This document shows positions 42,058 through 51,107 of a DNA stretch of 62,798 nucleotides, piece by piece. Both the position numbers and the translations under genes were made by a program. The notes below the pieces were generated by a model, which had not been told where the DNA came from, searched no databases, and was given only the letters and a program-made list of their open reading frames with translations. Source of the stretch: Puniceibacterium sp. (GTDB lineage: Bacteria > Pseudomonadota > Alphaproteobacteria > Rhodobacterales > Rhodobacteraceae); assembly GCA_024636635.1 (NCBI GenBank), contig JAGXGV010000011.1:1-62798 (forward strand). The letters are read 5' to 3'. Position 1 is the first letter of the stretch, and the number at the start of each line of letters is the position of its first letter.

Positions 42058-43081
42058 GGCGTCCAACGTTGTGCGGGTGGTGATAAGCGCGGCACCGCCG
42101 CCGCGCCTTGATAAGGCGCTGGCGCGCGATGTGCCAGAGGCGGCGGCGCTGTCGCGTACCCGGCTGGCCCGGCTGATCGCCGAGGGGCATGTGTCGCGCG
42201 GCGGTGACGTGCTGGCAGACCCCAAGGCGAAGGTGGCCGAAGGCGACGTTCTGGACATCCGCGTGCCCGAAGCCGAACAAAGCCATATCGGCCCCGAGGA
42301 CATCCCGCTGGACGTGCTTTACGAGGATGCGGACCTGATCGTGGTGAACAAGCCGGTTGGCATGGTGGTGCATCCGGCGCCGGGCTCGCCCTCGGGGACT
42401 ATGGTCAACGCGTTGCTGCACCATTTCGGCGATGATCTGTCGGGGGTGGGCGGCGAAAAGCGGCCCGGGATCGTGCACCGCATCGACAAGGACACCAGCG
42501 GGCTGCTGGTGGTGGCGAAGACCGACCGCGCGCATCACGGCCTTGCCGCCCAGTTCGAGGCGCATAGCGTGGCGCGGTCTTATCTTGCGCTGTGTTATGG
42601 CGTGCCAGACACCGGCGATCCGCGTCTGCGTGGGCTGCGCGGCGTGTCGGCTGAACCGGGGGCGGTGATCAAGGTGACCACGCAACTGGCGCGGCACCGG
42701 ACCGACCGGCAGAAACAGGCGGTTTTCTTCGGACAGGGGCGGCATGCGGTGACGCGGGCGCGGCTGCTGGAAAGCTTCGGCACGCCGCCGACGCTGGCCC
42801 TGCTGGAATGTCGGCTGGAAACCGGACGCACCCATCAGATCCGGGTGCACATGGCGCATATCGGGCACGGGCTGGTGGGGGATCAGACCTATGGCGGGCG
42901 GCGCAAGCTGGCAGCGTCTGCCGTGTCGGGCGAGGTGGCGGAGGCGGTGCAGGGATTCGCGCGTCAGGCGCTGCATGCGGCCGAACTGGGATTCGAACAT
43001 CCGGTCACGGGCGCATGGATGACCTTCGAGGCGCCTCTGCCCGACGATCTGGCGCGGCTGATTGCGCTTCTGCGCGGCTGA
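42056..43081 (+). CDS. RluA family pseudouridine synthase (RluD-like)
   Basis: S4-like N-terminus, GIVHRIDKDTSGLLVVAKTDRAHHGLAAQF, ECRLETGRTHQIRVHMAHIGHGLVGDQTYGG. Confidence 0.95.
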   Translation: MASNVVRVVISAAPPPRLDKALARDVPEAAALSRTRLARLIAEGHVSRGGDVLADPKAKVAEGDVLDIRVPEAEQSHIGPEDIPLDVLYEDADLIVVNKPVGMVVHPAPGSPSGTMVNALLHHFGDDLSGVGGEKRPGIVHRIDKDTSGLLVVAKTDRAHHGLAAQFEAHSVARSYLALCYGVPDTGDPRLRGLRGVSAEPGAVIKVTTQLARHRTDRQKQAVFFGQGRHAVTRARLLESFGTPPTLALLECRLETGRTHQIRVHMAHIGHGLVGDQTYGGRRKLAASAVSGEVAEAVQGFARQALHAAELGFEHPVTGAWMTFEAPLPDDLARLIALLRG

Positions 43082-43265
43082 CGGGGTTACACGAACAGCA
43101 CATGCGCGTGAGTGCACTGACATAAGGACCCAATCCGGGGATGATTGCGTTAAAGTAAGAGAGACCAATAGCGTTGCAAAACGCTTGAACACCCTCGGGC
43201 CGTATCACATATGGATGTTAAGTGTCTAAACATGGCGCGGCCCCGATACATTGGAGGGAAGAGGG

Positions 43266-44162
43266 ATGAGCAACTACGGCAATCTGCCGGCCCCGTCACC
43301 GGAAGGTGGACTGAGCCGCTACCTGCAACAGATCCGGAAATTCCCGCTGCTTGAGCCGGAAGAAGAATACATGCTGGCCAAGCGCTGGGTCGAAGAGCAG
43401 GACACCGAGGCGGCGCATCGCATGGTGACGTCACACCTGCGTCTTGCTGCAAAGATCGCCATGGGCTATCGCGGCTACGGCCTGCCCCAGGCCGAGGTGA
43501 TTTCCGAGGCCAATGTCGGTTTGATGCAGGCGGTCAAGCGGTTTGATCCGGAAAAGGGTTTCCGCCTCGCGACCTATGCGATGTGGTGGATCCGCGCCTC
43601 GATCCAGGAATATATCCTGCGGTCATGGTCGCTGGTGAAGATGGGCACGACCTCGGGCCAGAAAAAGCTGTTCTTCAACTTGCGCAAGGCAAAGTCGCGG
43701 ATCGGAGCGCTTGAGGATGGTGATCTGCGTCCCGAGCATGTGACCAAGATCGCCACCGATCTGGGTGTGACCGAGACGGAAGTGATCTCGATGAACCGGC
43801 GTATGTCGGGCGGCGATGCCTCGCTGAACGCCACGGTCGGCTCTGAAGGCGAAGGGTCCATGCAATGGCAGGACTGGCTCGAAGACGAAGATGCCGACCA
43901 GGCCGGCGATTATGCCGAGCGTGACGAACTCGAGGCGCGCCGCGCCTTGCTGGCAAATGCGATGGACGTGCTGAACGATCGCGAGAAGGACATCCTGACC
44001 CAGCGCCGTCTGGCGGACCAGGCCGTAACGCTCGAGGATCTGAGCGGCCAGTACGACGTCAGCCGTGAGCGCATCCGCCAGATCGAGGTACGTGCCTTCG
44101 AGAAATTGCAGACGCGGATGCGCGACCTGGCGCGCCAACAAGGGATGCTGGCACAGTCCTGA
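43266..44162 (+). CDS. rpoH: RNA polymerase sigma-32 factor RpoH
   Basis: AHRMVTSHLRLAAKIAMGYRGYGLPQAEVISEANVGLMQAVKRFDPEKGFRLATYAMWWIRASIQEYILRSWSLVKMGTT; QKKLFFNLRK RpoH box. Confidence 0.97.
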   Translation: MSNYGNLPAPSPEGGLSRYLQQIRKFPLLEPEEEYMLAKRWVEEQDTEAAHRMVTSHLRLAAKIAMGYRGYGLPQAEVISEANVGLMQAVKRFDPEKGFRLATYAMWWIRASIQEYILRSWSLVKMGTTSGQKKLFFNLRKAKSRIGALEDGDLRPEHVTKIATDLGVTETEVISMNRRMSGGDASLNATVGSEGEGSMQWQDWLEDEDADQAGDYAERDELEARRALLANAMDVLNDREKDILTQRRLADQAVTLEDLSGQYDVSRERIRQIEVRAFEKLQTRMRDLARQQGMLAQS

Positions 44163-44259
44163 TCCCCGCGAACACACGGCTATACAGCGGCGCGCGAATG
44201 ACACTTCGGGCGCCGCTTGTCTGTAACACCCCACCGCGTGGATGTGACCGGCACACTAT

Positions 44260-44320
44260 GGGTATTTGAGAAAAGGAGAATTGAAGGCCAGCTTTCGGCT
44301 TCTTCTTTTTCCAAATACCC
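44260..44320. repeat. inverted pair of GGGTATTTGGAAAAAGAAGAAG-type element, hairpin downstream of rpoH
   Basis: GGGTATTTGAGAAAAGGAGAATTGAAG ... CTTCTTCTTTTTCCAAATACCC. Confidence 0.85.
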
Positions 44321-44421
44321 AATCCTGTCTTCCGTAAACCTGCGACACATCGGAGGCGGGGAGCTCTGGTCTTTGCCTCCTGCGATGCGTAGCCTGCAGG
44401 TAGCATGAACCGGAGACATAC

Positions 44422-45117
44422 ATGTCAGGGATTGTAAGGTGGGGTATCATCGGCGCTTCCGGTTTCGCCAGGCGCGAGATGGCACCGGCCCTTCATCTGG
44501 CGCGGGGCGGCGCGCTGGCGACCGCGGCCGCGGACAAGGCCGCGGCGTTCAGCGACATGGTGCCCGGTCTTCGCCTGCACAAAAGTTATGATGCGCTTCT
44601 GGCCGATCCGGACATCGACGCGGTTTATATCCCGCTCCCGAACCACCTGCATGGGCGACGAAGGCGGCCGAGGCGGGCAAGCATGTGCTGTGCGAAAAGC
44701 CTGTCGCGCTGGCGGCGGGCGAGATCGACAGCCTGATCGCCCTGCGTGACAGGACCGGCCTGCTGATCGCCGAAGCCTACATGATCGTGCACCATCCGCA
44801 GTGGATCAAGGCTCCATTACACCGGCATGGTGTCGATGCGTCTGGCCCCGTTTCAGGAAATGGTCTTCCACGGCGACGGGTGCGCGATGCGCCTGTCGGC
44901 CCCTTTCAATGCCGGAAGCTTTGGCGAGGCGCGGATCGACCTGACCGGCGCGGACCAGGCATCGCGGACCTGGCGGTTCACCGCGGACAACCAATATCTG
45001 CGCCAGGTCGAAGCCTTCAACGCGGCGGTGCGGGGCGGAGCGGAGTTTGCCTGCCCGCTGGAATTCTCGCGCGGGACGCAGGCCATGATCGACATGGTGT
45101 TCGACGCCGAACGCTGA
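44422..45117 (+). pseudogene. degenerate Gfo/Idh/MocA family oxidoreductase
   Basis: N-terminal fold in frame 44422 (WGIIGASGFARREMAPAL...IPLPNHLH), continuation in frame 44685 (LCEKPVALAAGEIDSLIALRDRTGLLIAEAYMIVHHPQWIK), C-terminus in a third frame (EMVFHGDGCAMRLSAPFNAGSFGEARI...), with an apparent internal deletion. Confidence 0.85.
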
Positions 45118-45177
45118 TGCGAAAAGGGCCCCGCAGTTGGACTGCCGGACCCTTTTTCAGTCTATTGTCAGGCGGGT

Positions 45178-46443
45178 TCAGGCCGCATTGCTGTTTGCCG
45201 CTGTCTGCTTCTTGCCTGAGTTCGCGTCGATGAAGTTCAGCACGAGCGGGCGGATGTTGTTGCGCCAGCTCTTGCCCGCGAAGATGCCGTAGTGGCCGGC
45301 GCCGGGTTCCAGATGGCTTGCCTTCATCGTGTCGGGCAGGCCGGTACAGAGGGCAAGAGCCGCGACACACTGGCCGGGGGCCGAAATGTCGTCCTTTGCG
45401 CCTTCGACGGTCTTGACGGCCACCTTGGTGATCTTGCCGATGTCCACGTGCTTGCCGTTGACGACGAATTCGTTCTTCGCGATCTCGCCATTCTTGAAGA
45501 TCCGCTCGACCGTCGAGAGGTAGAATTCGGCCGGCATGTCCATCACGGCGAGATATTCGTCGTAAAACCGGTTGTGGGCGTCGTGATCGGACGCATCGCC
45601 GCGGGCGACGCGCATGATCTGATCGTTGAACGCCTGCGAATGGCGATCAAGGTTCATCGACATGAACGACGAGAGCTGCAACAGCCCGGGGTAGACAAGC
45701 CGCCCGACACCCGGATATGAAAAGCCAACGCGCTGGATTGCGGTCTCTTCCAGTTGACCCATCGTGACGCGGCGTCCAAAGTCGGTTACATCCGTAGGGG
45801 TTGCATCCGGGTCGATCGGACCGCCGATGAGCGTAAGCGAGCGAGGCTGCGCGTCGGGATCTTCCTGGGCGAGGTAGGCGGTGGCCGCCAGTGTCAGAGG
45901 CGCTGGCTGGCAGACCGCGATCACATGAGTGTCGGGGCCAAGATGACGCATGAATTCAACGAGATAGAGGGTGTAATCCTCGATGTCGAACTTGCCCGCG
46001 CTGACCGGCACGTCGCGTGCGTTGTGCCAATCGGTGACGTAGACCTCGCAATCGGGAATGAGCGAGGTCACGGTAGAGCGCAGCAGCGTTGCGTAGTGCC
46101 CGGACATCGGGGCCACCAGAAGGATCTTGCGCGGCTGTACGGGACGGTCCGTCACGTCAAAGTGAAGCAGGTTGGCGAACGGGCGTTCGACCACTGTTTC
46201 GACGTGGACCAGATGGTCGCGTCCATCGACACCGGGGATCGAGTGTATGCCCCAGTCCGGCTTGGCGTTCATGCGTTCGAAGCTGCGTTCCGCAACTTCG
46301 CCCCAAGCGGCCATCCACTGGATCGCCGGGTTGGAAAAAAGTGCGAAGGCCGGGTAGGACGCCATGGTGCGGGCCGTCGCGCCCAGCCATTGATTCGTGT
46401 TCCTGACGGTTTCCATCAGGTCGTAAGTCGCCATGTGGCGCAT
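45178..46443 (-). CDS. phaZ: intracellular polyhydroxyalkanoate (PHB) depolymerase
   Basis: alpha/beta hydrolase with VTDWHNARDVPVSAGKFDIEDYTLYLVEFMRHLGPDTHVIAVCQP; divergent from phaC. Confidence 0.92.
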   Translation of the reverse strand: MRHMATYDLMETVRNTNQWLGATARTMASYPAFALFSNPAIQWMAAWGEVAERSFERMNAKPDWGIHSIPGVDGRDHLVHVETVVERPFANLLHFDVTDRPVQPRKILLVAPMSGHYATLLRSTVTSLIPDCEVYVTDWHNARDVPVSAGKFDIEDYTLYLVEFMRHLGPDTHVIAVCQPAPLTLAATAYLAQEDPDAQPRSLTLIGGPIDPDATPTDVTDFGRRVTMGQLEETAIQRVGFSYPGVGRLVYPGLLQLSSFMSMNLDRHSQAFNDQIMRVARGDASDHDAHNRFYDEYLAVMDMPAEFYLSTVERIFKNGEIAKNEFVVNGKHVDIGKITKVAVKTVEGAKDDISAPGQCVAALALCTGLPDTMKASHLEPGAGHYGIFAGKSWRNNIRPLVLNFIDANSGKKQTAANSNAA

Positions 46444-46517
46444 GATGCGTCTCCTTGTTTCCGGAACGGGGTCCGGGCCAAATCGTCGCTTTGCCCCCCG
46501 ACTGAGGCGACGGTATT

Positions 46518-46528
46518 CTGCACAGCAG
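46518..46528. promoter_or_regulatory. candidate PhaR binding site in the phaZ/phaC intergenic region
   Basis: CTGCACAGCAG (CTGC-N3-GCAG). Confidence 0.65.
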
Positions 46529-46552
46529 CGAAGATAGGGGGGAAATCTCGTA

Positions 46553-48355
46553 ATGACAACCGATGACGTCATCGCAACCGAAGAACTGGAGCGGCTCAAC
46601 AAGAACCTGACGAAGGTCGAAGAGCTGACTCAAAGGCTGCTTGTGGCCATGGGCAGCAAGCAGCGCGTCAATCCCGCGCTTTCCGGTCCAAGTCAGGATC
46701 TGTATGGCAAGGCAATGACCGCATACTGGCAGGAATGGGTTCACAACCCGTCAAAGATCCTGGAACACCAGATCGGTTTCTGGGGGAAATCCGTCACCCA
46801 TTTTGTCGAGGCGCAGCAGGCCCTTGCCAAGGGCAAGTTGCAGGCCCCCGCCGATCCCGGGCCGAAGGACCGCCGGTTTGCAAACCCTCTCTGGGACAGC
46901 CATCCCTATTTCAACTTCATCAAGCAGCAGTACCTGATCAACGCGACGGCGGTGCAGCAGGCGGTCGAGGATATCGACGATCTGGAGCCGGTGGAAAAGA
47001 AGCGCCTGCGCTATTTTGCCCGCCAGATCGTCGACATGATGGCGCCGACAAACTTTTTCTCGACCAACCCGGATGCCTTGCAGAAGGCGGTCGAAACCGA
47101 TGGCGCATCGCTGGTCAAGGGGCTGGAAAACCTTGTTGCCGACCTCGAGGCGAACAACGGCGAACTTGTGGTTCGGCTGGTGGACGATGCCGCCTTCGAG
47201 ATCGGCAAGAATATCGCCACCGCCAAGGGCGAGGTGGTGTACCGCAACCGGATGATGGAGCTGATCCAGTACGGACCGACCACCGAAAAGGTGCGCGAGA
47301 CGCCAATCGTGCTGTTCCCGCCCTGGATCAACAAGTTCTACATCCTCGACCTCAAACCCGAGAACAGCCTGATCCGCTGGGTGGTAGACCAGGGCTATAC
47401 CCTGTTCGTGGTGAGCTGGGTCAACCCGGACGAAAGTTATGCCGATGTCGGGCTTGATACCTATATCGAAGAGGGGTTCCTGACCGCGATCGAAGAGGCC
47501 AAGGCGATCACCGGGCAGGCCAAGGTCAACGCGGTCGGCTACTGCATCGCTGGCACCACGCTGGCGCTGGCGCTGGCGCTGATGAAGCAGCAGGGCAACG
47601 CTTCGGTCAAGTCCGCGACCTTATTCACCGCGCTGACCGATTTCAGCGATCAGGGAGAATTCACGCCCTTCCTGCAGAACGATTTCATCGACGGGATCGA
47701 AGAAGAGATCGGCGATACCGGCCTGCTGCGGTCATTCATCATGGCGCGTACGTTTTCGTTCCTGCGGTCCAACGATCTGATCTACGGGCCTGCCATCAAG
47801 AGCTACATGATGGGCGAGACGCCTCCGGCCTTCGATCTGCTGTACTGGAACGGCGACGGGGCGAACCTGCCGGGGCGGATGGCGGTGCAGTACCTGCGGC
47901 GCCTGTGTCAGGAAAACAAGTTCGCCGAGGGCACTTTCGAACTGCTGGGCCATACGCTGAGCCTCAAGGACGTGTCGGTCCCGCTGATATCCGTCGCCTG
48001 CGAGACGGATCACATCGCCGCCTGGAAAGACTGCTACCGGGGCGTGCAGAATATGGGCAGCCGGTCCAAGACCTTTGTCATGTCGGAATCGGGCCACATT
48101 GCCGGCATCGTCAATCCGCCAACCAAAAAGAAGTACGGCCATTACACCAATGACGATCTCGACCCGCTGCCCGAGGACTGGCTGAAGGTGGCCAGCTACA
48201 ACGAGGGATCCTGGTGGCCGCGTTGGGAGGAGTGGCTGTCAAAGCGGTCCGGCAAATGGGTGGCGGCCCGGAGCCCCGGCGATTCGGAGCATCCCTGCCT
48301 CGAACCGGCGCCCGGAAGCTATGTGAAGATCAAGGCCCGCCCGTCAAATCAGTGA
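46553..48355 (+). CDS. phaC: class I poly(3-hydroxyalkanoate) synthase
   Basis: PHA synthase N-terminal domain and lipase-like box VGYCIAGTTLALALA; FPPWINKFYILDLKPENSLIRW. Confidence 0.97.
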   Translation: MTTDDVIATEELERLNKNLTKVEELTQRLLVAMGSKQRVNPALSGPSQDLYGKAMTAYWQEWVHNPSKILEHQIGFWGKSVTHFVEAQQALAKGKLQAPADPGPKDRRFANPLWDSHPYFNFIKQQYLINATAVQQAVEDIDDLEPVEKKRLRYFARQIVDMMAPTNFFSTNPDALQKAVETDGASLVKGLENLVADLEANNGELVVRLVDDAAFEIGKNIATAKGEVVYRNRMMELIQYGPTTEKVRETPIVLFPPWINKFYILDLKPENSLIRWVVDQGYTLFVVSWVNPDESYADVGLDTYIEEGFLTAIEEAKAITGQAKVNAVGYCIAGTTLALALALMKQQGNASVKSATLFTALTDFSDQGEFTPFLQNDFIDGIEEEIGDTGLLRSFIMARTFSFLRSNDLIYGPAIKSYMMGETPPAFDLLYWNGDGANLPGRMAVQYLRRLCQENKFAEGTFELLGHTLSLKDVSVPLISVACETDHIAAWKDCYRGVQNMGSRSKTFVMSESGHIAGIVNPPTKKKYGHYTNDDLDPLPEDWLKVASYNEGSWWPRWEEWLSKRSGKWVAARSPGDSEHPCLEPAPGSYVKIKARPSNQ

Positions 48356-48369
48356 CTTGCGGAATTTTG

Positions 48370-48380
48370 CTGCACCGCAG
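48370..48380. promoter_or_regulatory. candidate PhaR binding site upstream of phaP
   Basis: CTGCACCGCAG within TTTGCTGCACCGCAGCATTT. Confidence 0.75.
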
Positions 48381-48475
48381 CATTTACCCTTGAAATGCCG
48401 CGGCGCAGCATGCATATTGAGGACAGCTTGAGAAAAGGTGGGGTGGGCCCGCCGAAAAGCAAAAGGATGATTACA

Positions 48476-48934
48476 ATGGCCGCCAAGACACAAGACTTCA
48501 CCACCGCCATCAAGGACATGATGGGCGCATTTCCCGTGGACACCAAAGCCATGGACGACGCGTTCAAGACCACCGCGACGCTGAACGAAAAGCTGTCGGG
48601 CGTTGCGATCGAAGCGGCCAACAAGTCGACCGAAATCTCGACCAAGTGGACCAAGGACACGCTGGCCAAGCTGGCCGAAATGTCCAAAGCCAAGACCGAG
48701 CCGGCCGATTATGCCAAGGCGATGACCGATTTCGCATCGGCTCAGGCCGAAGTGGCTGCCGAGAACATGTCCGCATTTGCCGAAATCGCGAAGAAGGTCC
48801 AGATGGACACCGTCGAACTGATGATGGCGGCCGGCAAGGACATGTCCGAAGATGCGTCCGCGGCCATCAAAAAGGCCACCGACGACGCGACCACCGCTGC
48901 AAAGAAGGCCGCGGCTTCTGCTCCGGCGAAGTAA
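48476..48934 (+). CDS. phaP: phasin family protein
   Basis: Ala/Lys-rich helical protein between phaC and phaR. Confidence 0.88.
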   Translation: MAAKTQDFTTAIKDMMGAFPVDTKAMDDAFKTTATLNEKLSGVAIEAANKSTEISTKWTKDTLAKLAEMSKAKTEPADYAKAMTDFASAQAEVAAENMSAFAEIAKKVQMDTVELMMAAGKDMSEDASAAIKKATDDATTAAKKAAASAPAK

Positions 48935-49015
48935 GAACACGCTTTAACGAGTTATCAAGGTAACGAACAGCTTTGAGAACCGCACCGTTCTCCTCCCAGA
49001 CGGAGCGGTTCATCG

Positions 49016-49043
49016 GGCGGGGTCTTCGGACCCCGCCTTTTTT
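49016..49043 (+). terminator. Rho-independent terminator after phaP
   Basis: GGCGGGGTC TTCG GACCCCGCC TTTTTT. Confidence 0.92.
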
Positions 49044-49116
49044 ATGTTCTGCCGGTCCCATGCGCATCTGCGGAAACCTTGGTCTTTTCTTTTGCGCACC
49101 AGCGCCCTAGTGTTTG

Positions 49117-49127
49117 CTGCACCGCTG
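49117..49127. promoter_or_regulatory. candidate PhaR autoregulatory site
   Basis: CTGCACCGCTG within TTTGCTGCACCGCTGCATTT, 21 bp upstream of the phaR GTG. Confidence 0.65.
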
Positions 49128-49148
49128 CATTTTCTAGGGAGGGACCCC

Positions 49149-49697
49149 GTGGCTGACCCGGACAAACCGCTGCTGATCAAACGCTATGCCAGCCGCAGGC
49201 TCTACAACACCGAAACCAGCGATTACGTGACGCTTGAGGACATCGCCGGATTCATCCGCGCAGGCCGCGAAGTCAAGATCGTGGACCTGAAATCCGGAGA
49301 CGAACTGACACGGCAATACCTTCTTCAGATCGTGGCCGAGCACGAAAGCAAGGGCGAAAGTGTCCTGCCGATCAACGTGCTGACCGACCTTGTGCGCAGC
49401 TATACGACGCAGGCGACCAGCGTGGTGCCACAGTTTCTGGCGCAGAGTTTCGAGATGTTCCGCGACAGCCAGTCGAAATGGGTCGAGAACATGCAGTCGA
49501 TCAACCCGATGACAAAGATGCCGGGATTCGAGGCGGTTCAGGCGCAGCAGGAAGCGTTCATCAAGGCGATGACCGGTTCGGTCGGCAAACAGTGGTCCGC
49601 CGCCGAAGCCGACCAGGAAGGCAAGCCCGAAGACCTGGAGTCGATCAAGAAGGAACTGGCGGCGCTTCAGAAGAAGCTCAACAAGATGGGTGGCTGA
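49149..49697 (+). CDS. phaR: polyhydroxyalkanoate synthesis repressor PhaR
   Basis: LLIKRYASRRLYNTETSDYVTLEDIAGFIRAGREVKIVDLKSGDELTRQYLLQIV; GTG start. Confidence 0.96.
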   Translation: MADPDKPLLIKRYASRRLYNTETSDYVTLEDIAGFIRAGREVKIVDLKSGDELTRQYLLQIVAEHESKGESVLPINVLTDLVRSYTTQATSVVPQFLAQSFEMFRDSQSKWVENMQSINPMTKMPGFEAVQAQQEAFIKAMTGSVGKQWSAAEADQEGKPEDLESIKKELAALQKKLNKMGG

Positions 49698-49750
49698 GGG
49701 GTCGCGAGAGGGGTCGCGGGAAACCGGTCTGCCGTTCTATGGGCGCCTGT

Positions 49751-49803
49751 CGGAGCGAGGGGCCTGCCCCTCGCGCTCCCCGGGGTATTTGTGAAAAGAA
49801 GAA
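49751..49803 (+). repeat. composite intergenic repeat (GC hairpin + CCCCGGGGTATTTGTGAAAAGAAGAAA)
   Basis: GGAGCGAGGGGC-CT-GCCCCTCGCGCTCC followed by the A/G-rich core. Confidence 0.75.
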
Positions 49804-49825
49804 ACCGGGGGCGGTGCCTGATGGA

Positions 49826-51022
49826 TCAGGTGCCATAGGCCCGGTGTGGCGCCGTGACGCGGGCGGCGGCGGCGAGCAGCACATCAGCGACAGCATCGCA
49901 GTCGGCAGGGTTCAGCCGTGCGGGCAGGCGGGTGTCACAGGCCCGCATCAGCATGGCGCGCGTCCGGGGAAGGTCCGGGCAATCGTCGAGGAACTGCCAG
50001 TTCCAGAACGCGCGCGCATTGTCCCGGCTTAGCCCAAAGATCTGCACCTTGATCCCGGTTTCGGAAGTGGTCTGCGCGAAAAGCCGCGCCTGTTCGTCAG
50101 ACATGCCGCAAAGGGTGAACTGAATCGAATCCGGTGCGCGCCTTTCCGGGGGCAGGCTTGCGGGGACATCGAACCAGGGGCTTGCGTTCAGGCGCGCGGC
50201 CACATGGTCATGGTTGCGTCGACCGTCGGCCACCCGCCGCGCCACCTGGGACAGTTGCGGGCGGATCACTGCGGCAGACAGGTTCGACAGCCGCATGTTG
50301 TAGAGCGGCAGCTGATTCTGCCACCGCGCGCAGGCTTTGGCGAGCCCCATATGGCTGGTCCAGTTGTGTTCGTAAGCCCCCGACATGATGCTGGCGCGGG
50401 CGACAAGATCCGCATCGTCGGTCACAAGGATTCCGCCTTCACCGGAGTTGATCATCTTGTAGCTCTGAAAGCTGAAGCAACCGATCGCCCCCAGCGTACC
50501 GATGTTGCGTCCGTTCCAGGTGGTGCCCAGACTGTGGGCCGCATCCTCGATCATCGGGATGCCGCGTGCGTCGCAGAGTTCAAGGATGGTGTCCATGTCC
50601 GAGGTGTGGCCGCGCATGTGGCTGATGATCACTGCCTGCGCCCCCGGCAGTTTGGCTGCGAAATCGCTCAGGTCGATGCGGTAGTCCGCGCCCACCTCGC
50701 ACAGCACGGGGCGACAGTTGGCATGTACCACGGCAGAGGGCACGGCGGCGAAGGTGAAACCGGGGATCAGAACGCGCGCGTCACGCGGCAGGTCGAGCGC
50801 GCGAAGCGCGAGGAACAGCGCGGCCGAGCAACTGCTGACAGCCAAGGCGTAGCGGGCCCCAAGCAGGTCGGCGAACTCCCGTTCCAGCAGGCTGACCGGC
50901 GCATCAGAGGGTGCATGATAGCGGAACAGGTCCCCCGAGCGGAGCAACCGGTCGATTTCGGCGCGGGCCTCCGGGGGGATGGGTTCGGCATCGTGCATGT
51001 CCGGGATATGCGTCATTTTCAT
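49826..51022 (-). CDS. DegT/DnrJ/EryC1/StrS family PLP-dependent aminotransferase
   Basis: MIEDAAHSLG, GAIGCFSFQSYKMINSGEGGILVTDD PLP-lysine motif. Confidence 0.92.
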   Translation of the reverse strand: MKMTHIPDMHDAEPIPPEARAEIDRLLRSGDLFRYHAPSDAPVSLLEREFADLLGARYALAVSSCSAALFLALRALDLPRDARVLIPGFTFAAVPSAVVHANCRPVLCEVGADYRIDLSDFAAKLPGAQAVIISHMRGHTSDMDTILELCDARGIPMIEDAAHSLGTTWNGRNIGTLGAIGCFSFQSYKMINSGEGGILVTDDADLVARASIMSGAYEHNWTSHMGLAKACARWQNQLPLYNMRLSNLSAAVIRPQLSQVARRVADGRRNHDHVAARLNASPWFDVPASLPPERRAPDSIQFTLCGMSDEQARLFAQTTSETGIKVQIFGLSRDNARAFWNWQFLDDCPDLPRTRAMLMRACDTRLPARLNPADCDAVADVLLAAAARVTAPHRAYGT

Positions 51023-51107
51023 AATCCTGAAGGTTGGTTTCAGGTTTTGTAAATCAGATGAGCGACATACCCAAGTGAAGATCCTGTGACGGGCCGGTTT
51101 GGGTGTG

